Positions 1 to 7,137 of a DNA stretch of 23,345 nucleotides are shown piece after piece. A model generated the notes under the pieces. That model worked only from the letters and a program-made list of their open reading frames with translations. It ran no database searches and had not been told where the DNA came from. Source of the DNA: JBMNQI01 sp050944055 (lineage in GTDB: Bacteria; Bacillota; Clostridia; Oscillospirales; Oscillospiraceae); the NCBI GenBank assembly GCA_050944055.1, contig JBMNQI010000037.1, forward strand, positions 1 to 23,345, written 5' to 3'. A program made the position numbers and the translations under genes. The first letter of the stretch is position 1, and each line of letters starts with the position of its first letter.

Positions 1-898
1 CCACCTCGACGTTGAAATGTCCGGCGTTGCATAAAAGCGCGCCGTCCTTCATTTTATCGAAGTGCCGGGCGGTTATGACGTCCCTGCAGCCTGTGGCGGT
101 GACAAATATGTCGCCCAGGGGAGCGGCTTCGTCCATAGTCATGACCCGGTAGTTTTCCATTGTGGCCTCAAGCGCCTTAAACGGATCTGTTTCCGTAACT
201 ATCACGTCGGCGCCCATGCCCTTCAGCCTCAGGGCTATGCCCCGCCCGCAGTAGCCGTACCCGGCGACTACGGCAGTCTTTCCCGCTATTAACAGGTTTG
301 TAAGATGCATGAGCGCGTCCGCTACGGACTGGCCTGTCCCGTATTTGTTGTCGAAATAATGCTTGCATTTTGCGTCGTTGACATTGACCATCGGGAAGGG
401 GAGAGCGTTTGCCGCCGCCCGGGCGCGCAGGCGCCGTACGCCCGTCGTCGTCTCCTCGCAGCCTCCGATGAGGCATTCACGCAGATCGGAGCACTCGGAA
501 CAGAGCAGGGATACAAGGTCGCCGCCGTCGTCAATAATTAGATGCGGTTTATGGCCGAGCGCGTATTTAAGATGAGCTTTGTATTCAGTTTCGCTCACTC
601 CCCGGCGCGCAAAGACGGAAAGCCCGTAATACCGGGCGAGGGCCGCGGCGACATCGTCCTGAGTCGACAGGATGTTGCAGCCCGTGAGCGCGACCTCCGC
701 CCCTCCGGCGCGCAGGGCGAGCGCCAGGACGGCTGTTTTAGCCTCAAGGTGGATGGACATTGTTATGCGAATTCCCGAAAAAGGCAAATCGCGCTCCAGC
801 TCAAGGCGCAAGGCCCTCATGACCGGCATAAAGCTCTCCGCCCATTTGATCTTCCTCAGACCCGATTCGGCCGACGCGGACTCGTTATATATGCTCAA
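1..898 (-). CDS. ahcY: Adenosylhomocysteinase (S-adenosyl-L-homocysteine hydrolase), 3' end outside window
   Basis: Hydrolyses S-adenosylhomocysteine to adenosine and homocysteine, relieving product inhibition of SAM-dependent methyltransferases; cytosolic and NAD-dependent. About 299 residues are visible and the C-terminal ~115 lie beyond position 1. Seen: the N-terminal substrate domain (GLRKIKWAESFMPVMRAL), GGCEETTTGVRRLRA, the VNDAKCKHYFDNKYGTGQS block and the Rossmann motif VAGYGYCGRG, followed by ETDPFKALEA and CNAGHFNVEV. The frame is uninterrupted from start to window edge. Start: GGAGGT at 905-910 sits 6 nt before a TTG at 898, and this places the family core at the usual distance from the N terminus. 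An in-frame ATG at 904 abuts the ribosome binding site, and an ATG at 919 has only a poor one, so both are less likely. A structured leader lies upstream. Identity is near certain; the exact start is not. Confidence 0.93.
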   Translation of the reverse strand, partial: MSIYNESASAESGLRKIKWAESFMPVMRALRLELERDLPFSGIRITMSIHLEAKTAVLALALRAGGAEVALTGCNILSTQDDVAAALARYYGLSVFARRGVSETEYKAHLKYALGHKPHLIIDDGGDLVSLLCSECSDLRECLIGGCEETTTGVRRLRARAAANALPFPMVNVNDAKCKHYFDNKYGTGQSVADALMHLTNLLIAGKTAVVAGYGYCGRGIALRLKGMGADVIVTETDPFKALEATMENYRVMTMDEAAPLGDIFVTATGCRDVITARHFDKMKDGALLCNAGHFNVEV

Positions 899-928
899 CG
901 CCATACCTCCGATAGACATATCCAAATT

Positions 929-1115
929 TATTTGCCATAAATTGATTTCAATTTATGGCAAATTCAGTCTGCTGCACCTGAGCAGCGACGCTTATGGGGC
1001 TCAGGCAAAGCCTATTGCTTTCTCCTGAGATGCCATTTGTTTTATTATTCTCAATGTTCTGAATAAGAGTAAGCAAGTGCGTTGCCTCTGACGGGCAACC
1101 GCGTATATGCCTAAC
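929..1115 (-). promoter_or_regulatory. Structured 5' leader of ahcY, class not recognised
   Basis: Read on the minus strand, this gene-free stretch holds ordered stem-loops: a GTTGCC/GGCAAC hairpin (1081-1099), a TTATTC/GAATAA hairpin (1045-1066), a two-part CTCAGG-AAAGC/GCTTT-CCTGAG hairpin (999-1029) and a GCTGC/GCAGC hairpin (971-986). The 3' arm of the third (CCTGAGC, 999-1005) is also complementary to GCTCAGG (977-983), which overlaps the fourth, so two folds are mutually exclusive. A minus-strand -10 TATAAT lies at 1154-1159 with a weak TTCATA -35 at 1178-1183 (18 bp apart). I see no SAM-I, SAM-II, SAH, T-box or cobalamin signature. A ligand-sensing or protein-binding leader is inference only. 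Confidence 0.4.
931..962 (-). repeat. Perfect 15-bp inverted repeat just upstream of ahcY
   Basis: Two 15-nt arms (TTTGCCATAAATTGA and its exact complement) are separated by 2 nt. The element lies about 33 nt before the TTG start and 21 nt before the Shine-Dalgarno. On the minus strand it is not followed by a T-run (TAAATTT follows), so it is not a standard intrinsic terminator. It could be a dimeric repressor operator, or an RNA stem that ends the leader. Confidence 0.6.
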
Positions 1116-1187
1116 GGATATTTTATCATAAAAATTCTGATACATAAAGCTCAATTATACCTAATTTGTTATTTTTTTATGAATTTG

Positions 1188-1216
1188 TGGACATCAAACG
1201 AATTTTAGGGTAGAAT
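1188..1216 (+). promoter_or_regulatory. Promoter for the Derlin-like gene
   Basis: -35 TGGACA (1188-1193), 17-bp spacer, -10 TAGAAT (1211-1216), followed about 45 nt later by the GGGAGG ribosome binding site of the gene at 1263. Confidence 0.55.
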
Positions 1217-1262
1217 CTTCCTTAGAATAAGTGTATCGTCTGCTTTTCCGGGAGGTATTATT

Positions 1263-2159
1263 TTGGATTCTTTCAACCGCTGGCTTGACAGGTTCTGCTA
1301 CCGTCATCCGCGCTTCGGCATAAAGAACCTGATGAAATATATCGTGGTATTGAATATTGCGGTCTACATCCTTTTCATGGTTGACACACGTATGGTGTTC
1401 ATCAAATACCTGTATTTCAATCCCTTAAGCATACTCAGAGGGCAGTTCTGGCGCTTGCTGACATATGTTTTTGTTCCGGTGGAGGCTAATGTACTGTTTT
1501 TCGCTATCATGCAGTACTTCTATTATTTTATCGGGACAAGGCTCGAAGCGGAATGGGGATCCGGCAGGTTTACGTTCTACTATGTTTTTTCGGTTCTGGT
1601 TTCCGCGCTGATCGGGGTATTTCTCTATTTGCTGACAGGTTCGCAGTATTTAGACCTGCTGAGCGCGAATTATATAAACCTGTCGCTGTTTTTTGCTTTC
1701 GCCACCATGTATCCGGAGGCGCGCGTGCTCCTGTTTTTCTTTATCCCCGTGAAAATTAAATGGCTGGCTGTTATAACGGCGGCTTATTATCTTTTCTCCG
1801 TCGCGCGTTATTTCGCAATGTTCCCGTACAACCTGATGCCGATAGCGGCGCTGATCGCCTATTTCCTGTTTTTCGGCAATACGCTGATACGGCTTATACG
1901 CGAGACCGTCGGAACGCTTTTCCGCAGGCCTTATAACCAGAAGGTCGTAAATTTCAGCAGGATTAAAAGGAGCGCCCGCAAAAAGGCGGCGGGAAATCCG
2001 GGCAAGAGGAAAGAAACTCCATATACAAGGAAATGCGCAGTCTGCGGGCGAACTGACGCCGAGTTCCCAAACCTTGATTTTCGCTATTGCTCAAAATGTG
2101 CCGGGTATCACTGCTTTTGCGAGGAGCATATAAACAGCCATATACACTTCACTGAATAA
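1263..2159 (+). CDS. Rhomboid/Derlin-like membrane pseudoprotease with C-terminal zinc finger
   Basis: 298-residue membrane protein. The N-terminal ~215 residues carry about six hydrophobic segments with rhomboid-superfamily landmarks: RGQFWRLLTYVF (60-71), then a membrane segment, then GTRLEAEWGSGRF (91-103). The catalytic GxSG serine motif is absent (SANYINLS where it would lie), and no histidine is seen in the last membrane helix (PYNLMPIAALIAYFLFFG), so it should be proteolytically dead, as Derlins and iRhoms are. A basic linker (~220-255) leads to a Cys/His cluster: C258, C261, C276, C279, H283, C284, C286, H289, H293, H295, compatible with two B-box-like zinc sites. Start is TTG at 1263 with GGGAGG 7 nt upstream. 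It is monocistronic and ends 5 bp from the convergent GNAT gene. Role unknown; binding or escorting membrane proteins is inference. Confidence 0.75.
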   Translation: MDSFNRWLDRFCYRHPRFGIKNLMKYIVVLNIAVYILFMVDTRMVFIKYLYFNPLSILRGQFWRLLTYVFVPVEANVLFFAIMQYFYYFIGTRLEAEWGSGRFTFYYVFSVLVSALIGVFLYLLTGSQYLDLLSANYINLSLFFAFATMYPEARVLLFFFIPVKIKWLAVITAAYYLFSVARYFAMFPYNLMPIAALIAYFLFFGNTLIRLIRETVGTLFRRPYNQKVVNFSRIKRSARKKAAGNPGKRKETPYTRKCAVCGRTDAEFPNLDFRYCSKCAGYHCFCEEHINSHIHFTE

Positions 2160-2164
2160 AACCC

Positions 2165-2662
2165 TCATACAATTCTGGCATACATGCAGCAGTCTTTAAT
2201 GACGCCCTGCTTGACGGCAGCCTTGCGCATGACGCCCTCGAGAACAAAACCCGCTTTTTCGAGGACGCGGCGCGAGGCTATGTTGTCTGAATAGGGCTCC
2301 GCGAATACGCGCATCAGCCCCAGCTCGCCGAAGGCTAATCCGCAAATCTCGGTTACGGCGCCCGTCATAACGCCTCTTCCCCAATAGGGTTCGGCCAGCC
2401 AGTAACCGAGCTCCGCGGTCTTGCTGTGGACGTCTTTGCCGTATGCAAGCCCGATGCTGCCTGCCGCCTCTCCGCCTATATCGATAGCCCTTATAAACTG
2501 GCCTTTTTCAGTCGAGCAGGCGGCGATGAAGCCGAATGCGTCGGCGATTGTATAAGGGTGAGGGAACAGGTCTCGAAGGTTGCGCCAGATTTTAATATTA
2601 TTGGCATAACGGGCGATCGAAAAAGCGTCTGCCTCTATGAACGGACGGAGCGTAAATTCCAT
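2165..2662 (-). CDS. GNAT family N-acetyltransferase (RimJ/RimL type)
   Basis: 165-residue single-domain acetyltransferase that should transfer acetyl from acetyl-CoA to an amino group of a protein, small molecule or antibiotic; the substrate cannot be read from sequence. Seen: LRPFIEADAFSIARY at the N terminus, ELGYWLAEPYWGRGVMTGAV (the Q/RxxGxG/A acetyl-CoA loop appears as WGRGVMT) and the C-terminal RimJ/RimL hallmark NIASRRVLEKAGFVLEGVMR. Length is typical of the family. The ATG at 2662 has AGGAGG 5 nt upstream. Its stop lies 5 bp from the convergent Derlin-like gene. It follows ackA with a 65-nt gap containing a hairpin and may be partly co-transcribed with it. Confidence 0.88.
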   Translation of the reverse strand: MEFTLRPFIEADAFSIARYANNIKIWRNLRDLFPHPYTIADAFGFIAACSTEKGQFIRAIDIGGEAAGSIGLAYGKDVHSKTAELGYWLAEPYWGRGVMTGAVTEICGLAFGELGLMRVFAEPYSDNIASRRVLEKAGFVLEGVMRKAAVKQGVIKDCCMYARIV

Positions 2663-2679
2663 GCCAGCCTCCTAAACTA

Positions 2680-2706
2680 CAGCGGCCGCCTTTGCGGCAG
2701 CCGCTG
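2680..2706 (-). terminator. GC-rich hairpin after ackA
   Basis: CAGCGGC (2680-2686) and GCCGCTG (2700-2706) pair around a further GC-rich internal stem. It lies between the ackA stop and the GNAT ribosome binding site. No clear U-run follows, so it could be a weak terminator or an mRNA-stabilising stem. Confidence 0.4.
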
Positions 2707-2727
2707 ATCTGTTTGGCCTGTTATACT

Positions 2728-3927
2728 TCAGCCCAGGTTTTTTACAATCTGCTCGGTGTCGAGCGCAATCATGAGTTCCTCCTGCGTGGGGATGACAAAG
2801 ATTTTAGCGGGGGAATAGTCGGCTGAGATGATCCCCTCTTCGCGGAATCCGCGGTTCTTGTCCTTGTCGAGCTGGAGTCCCATAAAACCGAGGCCTTCGG
2901 CTATGGCCTGCCGGGCGGTATCAGCGTTCTCGCCTATCCCCCCGGTGAATACCAGGGCGTCTACCCCGTGCATTGCTGCGGCGTATGAACCGACGACCTT
3001 GCGGACGCTGTATGTGAAAATGTCGACGGCGTTCTGGGCACGCGTATCGCCCTCGCTTGCGGCGTAGCTGAGATCGCGAAAGTCGGAGGAGAGGCCGGAT
3101 ATGCCCAGAAGCCCCGATTCCTTGTTCAGTATTGTCATGACCTCGTCGACATTGATTCTCTCATGCTCCATGATGAACTGAATGATCGTCGGGTCAATAT
3201 CTCCGGAACGCGTGCCCATAGGCAGGCCGACAAGAGGAGTAAAGCCCATTGAAGTGTCGACGCTTTTGCCCTTGTCGACGGCGCAGACGGAAGAGCCGTT
3301 ACCGAGGTGGCAGGAAATGATTTTGAGATCGTTCAGACTGCGGCCCATAAGCTCTGCCGCGCGGGAGGAGACATAGCGGTGAGATGTACCGTGGAAGCCG
3401 TAGCGCCGTATCTTGTATTTTTCATAGAACTTATATGGAATAGCATAGAGGAAGGCCTTTGGGGGCATAGTCTGATGGAAGGCGGTATCAAACACCGCGA
3501 CCTGCGGGACATCGCCCATAACTTCCTTGCAGGCGTTGATGCCGATTATATTGGGCGGGTTGTGAAGCGGGGCGAGCGAAATGCATTCGTCGAGAGCGGC
3601 AAGAACTTTATCGGTGACGAGCACTGAATCTGAAAATGTCTCGGCTCCGTGGACGACGCGGTGGCCGACGGCGTCGATTTCGCTCATTGACTGTAGCACG
3701 CCCTTGTCCTTATCTGCGAGCAGTTCCAAAACGACTTTTATTGCGTCGGAATGGTTTTCCATCCTGATTTCAGCTTTATAGGTTGGCGTGCCGAATTTTG
3801 TGTGGCAAATTTTCCCGTCTATGCCAATCCGTTCGCAGTTACCTTTGGCCAGGGCTTTTCTTTCAGCTGAGTCAAAAAGCTGATACTTAAGCGACGAGCT
3901 TCCGGTGTTAATTACCAGAATCTTCAT
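2728..3927 (-). CDS. ackA: Acetate kinase
   Basis: Catalyses acetyl phosphate + ADP = acetate + ATP, the ATP-yielding last step of acetogenic fermentation; cytosolic. The 399-residue length is that of the family. Motifs seen in order: INTGSSSLKYQLF (phosphate-binding Asn/Ser), GHRVVHGAETF, RRYGFHGTSHRYV (catalytic His), CHLGNGSS, DTSMGFTPLVGLPMGTRSGDIDP segments carrying the catalytic Arg, and FTGGIGENADTAR. The frame stays open 31 codons further upstream, but that part does not fit the family. The ATG at 3927 begins MKILVINTGSSS and has GGGAG 8 nt upstream. No phosphotransacetylase gene is adjacent. It is transcribed divergently from tmcAL, with its own promoter at 3992-4020. Confidence 0.97.
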   Translation of the reverse strand: MKILVINTGSSSLKYQLFDSAERKALAKGNCERIGIDGKICHTKFGTPTYKAEIRMENHSDAIKVVLELLADKDKGVLQSMSEIDAVGHRVVHGAETFSDSVLVTDKVLAALDECISLAPLHNPPNIIGINACKEVMGDVPQVAVFDTAFHQTMPPKAFLYAIPYKFYEKYKIRRYGFHGTSHRYVSSRAAELMGRSLNDLKIISCHLGNGSSVCAVDKGKSVDTSMGFTPLVGLPMGTRSGDIDPTIIQFIMEHERINVDEVMTILNKESGLLGISGLSSDFRDLSYAASEGDTRAQNAVDIFTYSVRKVVGSYAAAMHGVDALVFTGGIGENADTARQAIAEGLGFMGLQLDKDKNRGFREEGIISADYSPAKIFVIPTQEELMIALDTEQIVKNLG

Positions 3928-3991
3928 TGATACATCTCCCAAAACTTGTATTCTGTTAATCCATAGTGTAATATAAGGATTATTGCCATTT

Positions 3992-4020
3992 ATTTTACTC
4001 CATAGGTCCCAAAAAGACAA
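3992..4020 (-). promoter_or_regulatory. Promoter of ackA
   Basis: On the minus strand: -35 TTGTCT (4015-4020), exactly 17 bp, then -10 TAAAAT (3992-3997), about 65 nt upstream of the ackA start codon. Confidence 0.6.
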
Positions 4021-4058
4021 CCTTTTTTCAATTAGTTTTACTTTTTTGAGGTTTTTAT

Positions 4059-5246
4059 ATGTCGGTAGCGGGCATAGTGTCAGAATACAATCCTTTTCAT
4101 ATGGGGCATGTTCGCCATATCGAGCTGACGCGCGAAGCGCTGCCGGGCTGCAGTATTGTCGCTGTGATGAGCGGAAACGTAGTGCAGCGCGGAGAATTCG
4201 CGATCATGCAGAAGCACGCAAGAGCGGAGGCCGCGGTGAGAGGGGGCTGCGACCTTGTGCTGGAGCTGCCGGCCGCCTGGGCGCTGTCCTCTTCCGAGGG
4301 CTTCGCGGCGGCGGCGGTGTATCTGCTTGGCGCTCTGGGACAGGTGACACATTTAAGCTTCGGCTGCGAAGCCGGCAGTATTGACCCTCTCCGGGAAGTT
4401 GCGGACGCTCTGTTAAATGAAAGATTCCCCGAGTTATTGAGGGAAGAGCTGTCTTCGGGCCAGAGCTTTGCTTCAGCAAGGCAGAAGGCGGCGGAAAAGG
4501 TACTCGGCCGGGCCTGCTCCTTCATGTCGAAGCCCAACAACATTCTTGCGATTGATTACTTAAAGGCGCTGCAGGCCCTGTCGCTGAATCTGGAGCCTGT
4601 TGCGATAAAGCGGGAGGGCGGGGCTCACGACGGGAAAGGCGGCAAATACCCTTCGGCTATGGAGATACGGGAGCTTCTATTCTGCGGGAAAGAGATCCCT
4701 TATAGCTTTCTGCCGGAAGGCTCAAGGAAAGTGCTGGCCAGGGAGGTGGAAGCGGGCCGCGCCCCGGTGAATTATGTAAACTCTGAACGGGCGATTCTCG
4801 CGCGCCTGCGTGCGCTTGGCGACGAGGAGCTTATGGTTGCAGACAATTCGGGAGAGGGGCTGTGGCGAAGGTTTAAGCAGGCTGCCGGGAGCTGCACCTC
4901 GGTGGAGGGCATAATTGAGGCGGTGAAGTCAAAGCGCTATGCGCATTCGAGAATCAGGCGCATGCTTATGAGGGCCTATCTCGGACTAGGCGTTCCGGCC
5001 GGCCGGCCCCCGTACCTGCGCGTGCTTGCCGCGAACAGCGCTGGGAGGGAGCTGCTGCGATCAGCTTCAAAAACCGCTTCTCTGCCTATCATAACAAAAC
5101 CGGCGCACGTAAGGCGGCTTAGCGGCGAGGCGCAAAAAGCGTTCCTAGGCGAGGTGCGCGTCACTTCCCTCTGCTCGCTTGCGGCGCCGGATATTAGCGC
5201 CATAACACCTCTGGACGAGTGGAAGAGAGGCCCGGTCATGCTCTGA
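4059..5246 (+). CDS. tmcAL: tRNA(Met) cytidine acetate ligase (TmcAL, formerly YlbM)
   Basis: Family knowledge: TmcAL uses acetate and ATP to acetylate the wobble cytidine of elongator tRNA-Met (ac4C34), via a nucleotidyltransferase-like fold. The 395-residue protein begins MSVAGIVSEYNPFHMGH, where HMGH is the HxGH nucleotide-binding motif. It continues with VMSGNVVQRGEFAIM, KHARAEAAV, DLVLELPAAWALSSSEGFA, then the diagnostic SKPNNILAIDYLKAL and KYPSAMEIRELL. Start ATG at 4059 has GAGG 7 nt upstream. It is divergent from acetate kinase, which makes the acetate it consumes; this pairing may be meaningful or incidental. It ends convergently with tsf across a shared hairpin. Confidence 0.93.
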   Translation: MSVAGIVSEYNPFHMGHVRHIELTREALPGCSIVAVMSGNVVQRGEFAIMQKHARAEAAVRGGCDLVLELPAAWALSSSEGFAAAAVYLLGALGQVTHLSFGCEAGSIDPLREVADALLNERFPELLREELSSGQSFASARQKAAEKVLGRACSFMSKPNNILAIDYLKALQALSLNLEPVAIKREGGAHDGKGGKYPSAMEIRELLFCGKEIPYSFLPEGSRKVLAREVEAGRAPVNYVNSERAILARLRALGDEELMVADNSGEGLWRRFKQAAGSCTSVEGIIEAVKSKRYAHSRIRRMLMRAYLGLGVPAGRPPYLRVLAANSAGRELLRSASKTASLPIITKPAHVRRLSGEAQKAFLGEVRVTSLCSLAAPDISAITPLDEWKRGPVML

Positions 5247-5300
5247 GAAGGACGGGCGGGATGCGGCTCAATACGCCCAACGGCAGGGCCTCAGGCTGAA

Positions 5301-5334
5301 AAATGCGCCCGGCAATTGCTTGCCGGACGCATTT
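5301..5334. terminator. Bidirectional intrinsic terminator between tmcAL and tsf
   Basis: A GC-rich stem (AAATGCG-CCGGCAA paired with TTGCCGG-CGCATTT, one mismatch) closes on a short loop. On the minus strand GCGCATTTTT gives a U-run for tsf; on the plus strand CGCATTTAAC serves tmcAL less well. The stops of both convergent genes flank it. Confidence 0.85.
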
Positions 5335-5365
5335 AACTGTATTGCGATATTTATTCAGGTATTAA

Positions 5366-6301
5366 TCATTTAGTCAGGCTGGCGACCTCGTCCGCAAAGT
5401 TATCGACGCGCTTTTCGAGCCCTTCGCCCTTTTCAAAGCGGACAAAGCCGGTCACAGCGATCTCGCCCCCGAGCTCTTTTGCGGTATTGGCGACATGCTG
5501 GCCGACGGAGATCTTATTTTCCTTTATAAAGGGCTGGTTGAGAAGGCAGACCTCCTCGAAATACTTGTTAATACGGCCCTTGACCATGTTTTTCGCTATC
5601 TGGGCCGCCTTGGCCTCGTCCATGTTGCGGGCCTTGTTTTCTTCGATAGCTTTGGTATACTGGATTTCTTCCTCTTTCTTCAGCTCCTCGGCGGGTACTA
5701 CGCTGCTGTCGAGGTACAGGGGGCGCATGGAAGCGGCCTGCATGGCAATATCCTTGCCCAGTTCCTGAATGGCGGAATCATCCTTAATATTATCGGAGAC
5801 CTTCAGGTTGACGAGGACTCCTATCCTTCCGCCGCCGTGTATATAAGCCACGTTTATGCCCTCGGAATAACGCGCGAAACGGCGCACCTTGAGGTTCTCG
5901 CCGATAACAAGTATCTTCTCCTGGAGCGCCTGGGTAATCGTCATGTCCGTTCCGGGGTAATTCATTTCCATCAGGGTGTCGAGGTCGGCGGGGTTTTGGG
6001 CAGCCACAACCTTGGCAACATCGAGCACGAAAGACCTGAAAACCTCATTCTTTGCTACGAAATCCGTTTCGCTGTTGACTTCGACGATAGCGCCCACACC
6101 GTTTTCAACTATTGCGGTAACAATACCCTCTGCCGCGATTCTCGATGCCTTTTTCTGAGCGGCGGCCAGGCCTTTTTCACGCAGGAACTCTATAGCCTTG
6201 TCAATATCTCCATCCGAGGCGGCAAGAGCCTTCTTGCAGTCCATCATACCCACGCCGGTCATAGCGCGAAGATTTTGAACATCCTTTGCTGTAAAACCCA
6301 T
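5366..6301 (-). CDS. tsf: Translation elongation factor Ts
   Basis: Nucleotide exchange factor that regenerates EF-Tu-GTP during translation. The 311-residue protein begins MGFTAKDVQNLRAMTGVGMM, the UBA-like N-terminal module with the EF-Ts signature (LRAMTGVGMMDCKKAL). It has the second signature around NSETDFVAKNEVF, the core dimerisation-type repeats, and the C-terminal LLNQPFIKE motif. Length is normal. The ATG at 6301 has an AAAGGAG ribosome binding site. It lies downstream of rpsB in the conserved rpsB-tsf order, but an intrinsic-terminator-like hairpin separates them. The usual next genes pyrH and frr are not here: tsf is followed by a terminator and the convergent tmcAL. Confidence 0.98.
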   Translation of the reverse strand: MGFTAKDVQNLRAMTGVGMMDCKKALAASDGDIDKAIEFLREKGLAAAQKKASRIAAEGIVTAIVENGVGAIVEVNSETDFVAKNEVFRSFVLDVAKVVAAQNPADLDTLMEMNYPGTDMTITQALQEKILVIGENLKVRRFARYSEGINVAYIHGGGRIGVLVNLKVSDNIKDDSAIQELGKDIAMQAASMRPLYLDSSVVPAEELKKEEEIQYTKAIEENKARNMDEAKAAQIAKNMVKGRINKYFEEVCLLNQPFIKENKISVGQHVANTAKELGGEIAVTGFVRFEKGEGLEKRVDNFADEVASLTK

Positions 6302-6314
6302 ATTGTCTCTTCTC

Positions 6315-6344
6315 CTTTAAAAAAGGCGCGCATATCGGCGCGCC
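6315..6344 (-). terminator. Intrinsic terminator-like hairpin between rpsB and tsf
   Basis: On the minus strand GGCGCGC and GCGCGCC (6338-6344 and 6325-6331) form a 7-bp all-GC stem with a 6-nt loop, followed at once by TTTTTT and then the tsf ribosome binding site. This is the form of a Rho-independent terminator inside the operon, so it probably attenuates tsf relative to rpsB. Confidence 0.75.
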
Positions 6345-6352
6345 CTCTAGTA

Positions 6353-7108
6353 TTATTCCTCTGCGGGCGTTTCTTCCCCGGCTTCGGCCTTGGCCTCGAC
6401 GGGTTCGTCGCTCAGCTCAAGCTCTTCTCCCTGCCTGCCTTCGGTGACGGCGGAGGCAATGGCCTTGGAAATCAGGCGAATAGCGCGTATTGCGTCGTCA
6501 TTGCCGGGAATTACGTAATCAATCTCGTCCGGGTCACAGTTAGTGTCCACTATGGCGATAATGGGGATATTCAGCTTGCGTGCCTCGGCTATAGCGTTGC
6601 GTTCCTTGCGCGGGTCCACAATAAATAGAGCGGAGGGCAGCCTGCGCATATCCTTCACGCCTCCGAGATACTTTTCAAGACGCGCGATCTCGGCCTCAAG
6701 CTTTATGACCTCTTTCTTGGGAAGCATGTCGAATGTGCCGTCTTCCTGCATCTTGCGAAGCTGCGCCAGACGATCGACACGGCCGCGCATGGTCTTGAAG
6801 TTGGTGAGCATGCCGCCGAGCCAGCGCGCATTGACATAAAACATGCCTACGCGTTCGGCCTCTTCCTTGATAGCGTCCTGAGCCTGCTTCTTGGTTCCGA
6901 CAAACAATATGCTGCCGCCGTTTTCGGCGGTTTCGCGCACAAAGCTGTAAGCTTCCTCAAGCTTCTTGACGGTCTTCTGCAGGTCGATAATATAGATCCC
7001 GTTGCGTTCTGTGAAGATGTACGGAGCCATCTTCGGGTTCCAGCGCCTGGTTTGGTGGCCGAAGTGTACGCCGGCCTCCAAAAGCTGTTTCATTGATACT
7101 ACTGCCAT
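6353..7108 (-). CDS. rpsB: 30S ribosomal protein S2
   Basis: Structural protein of the small ribosomal subunit. The 251-residue protein shows the family markers: MKQLLEAGVHFGHQTRRWNPKM at the start, YIFTERNGIYIIDLQKT, FVGTKKQAQDAIKEEAERVG, ARWLGGMLTNFKT, PSALFIVDPRKERNAIAEA, and the second signature PIIAIVDTNCDPDEIDYVIPGNDD. The acidic C-terminal tail (from ~225) is common in Bacillota. The ATG at 7108 has an AGGAGG ribosome binding site 7-8 nt upstream. It is first gene of rpsB-tsf, behind a near-consensus promoter and a structured leader. Confidence 0.98.
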   Translation of the reverse strand: MAVVSMKQLLEAGVHFGHQTRRWNPKMAPYIFTERNGIYIIDLQKTVKKLEEAYSFVRETAENGGSILFVGTKKQAQDAIKEEAERVGMFYVNARWLGGMLTNFKTMRGRVDRLAQLRKMQEDGTFDMLPKKEVIKLEAEIARLEKYLGGVKDMRRLPSALFIVDPRKERNAIAEARKLNIPIIAIVDTNCDPDEIDYVIPGNDDAIRAIRLISKAIASAVTEGRQGEELELSDEPVEAKAEAGEETPAEE

Positions 7109-7137
7109 TAATTTTCCTCCTGTTTTGTTTAGCCTCC

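Noticed and set aside
929..1115. SAM-I, SAH, TPP or T-box element, or 6S RNA
   Set aside because: The conserved cores are missing. CTGAGATG on the plus strand recalls TPP or the 6S closing stem, but the partner segments are absent.
1020..1154. Short minus-strand ORF in the ahcY leader (948-1154) as a leader peptide
   Set aside because: No ribosome binding site and no run of Met, Cys or other regulatory codons; the region is better explained as structured RNA.
5495..6628. Long plus-strand open frame antisense to tsf and rpsB (377 codons)
   Set aside because: It lies opposite two certain genes, has no recognisable domain, and arises from their codon bias.
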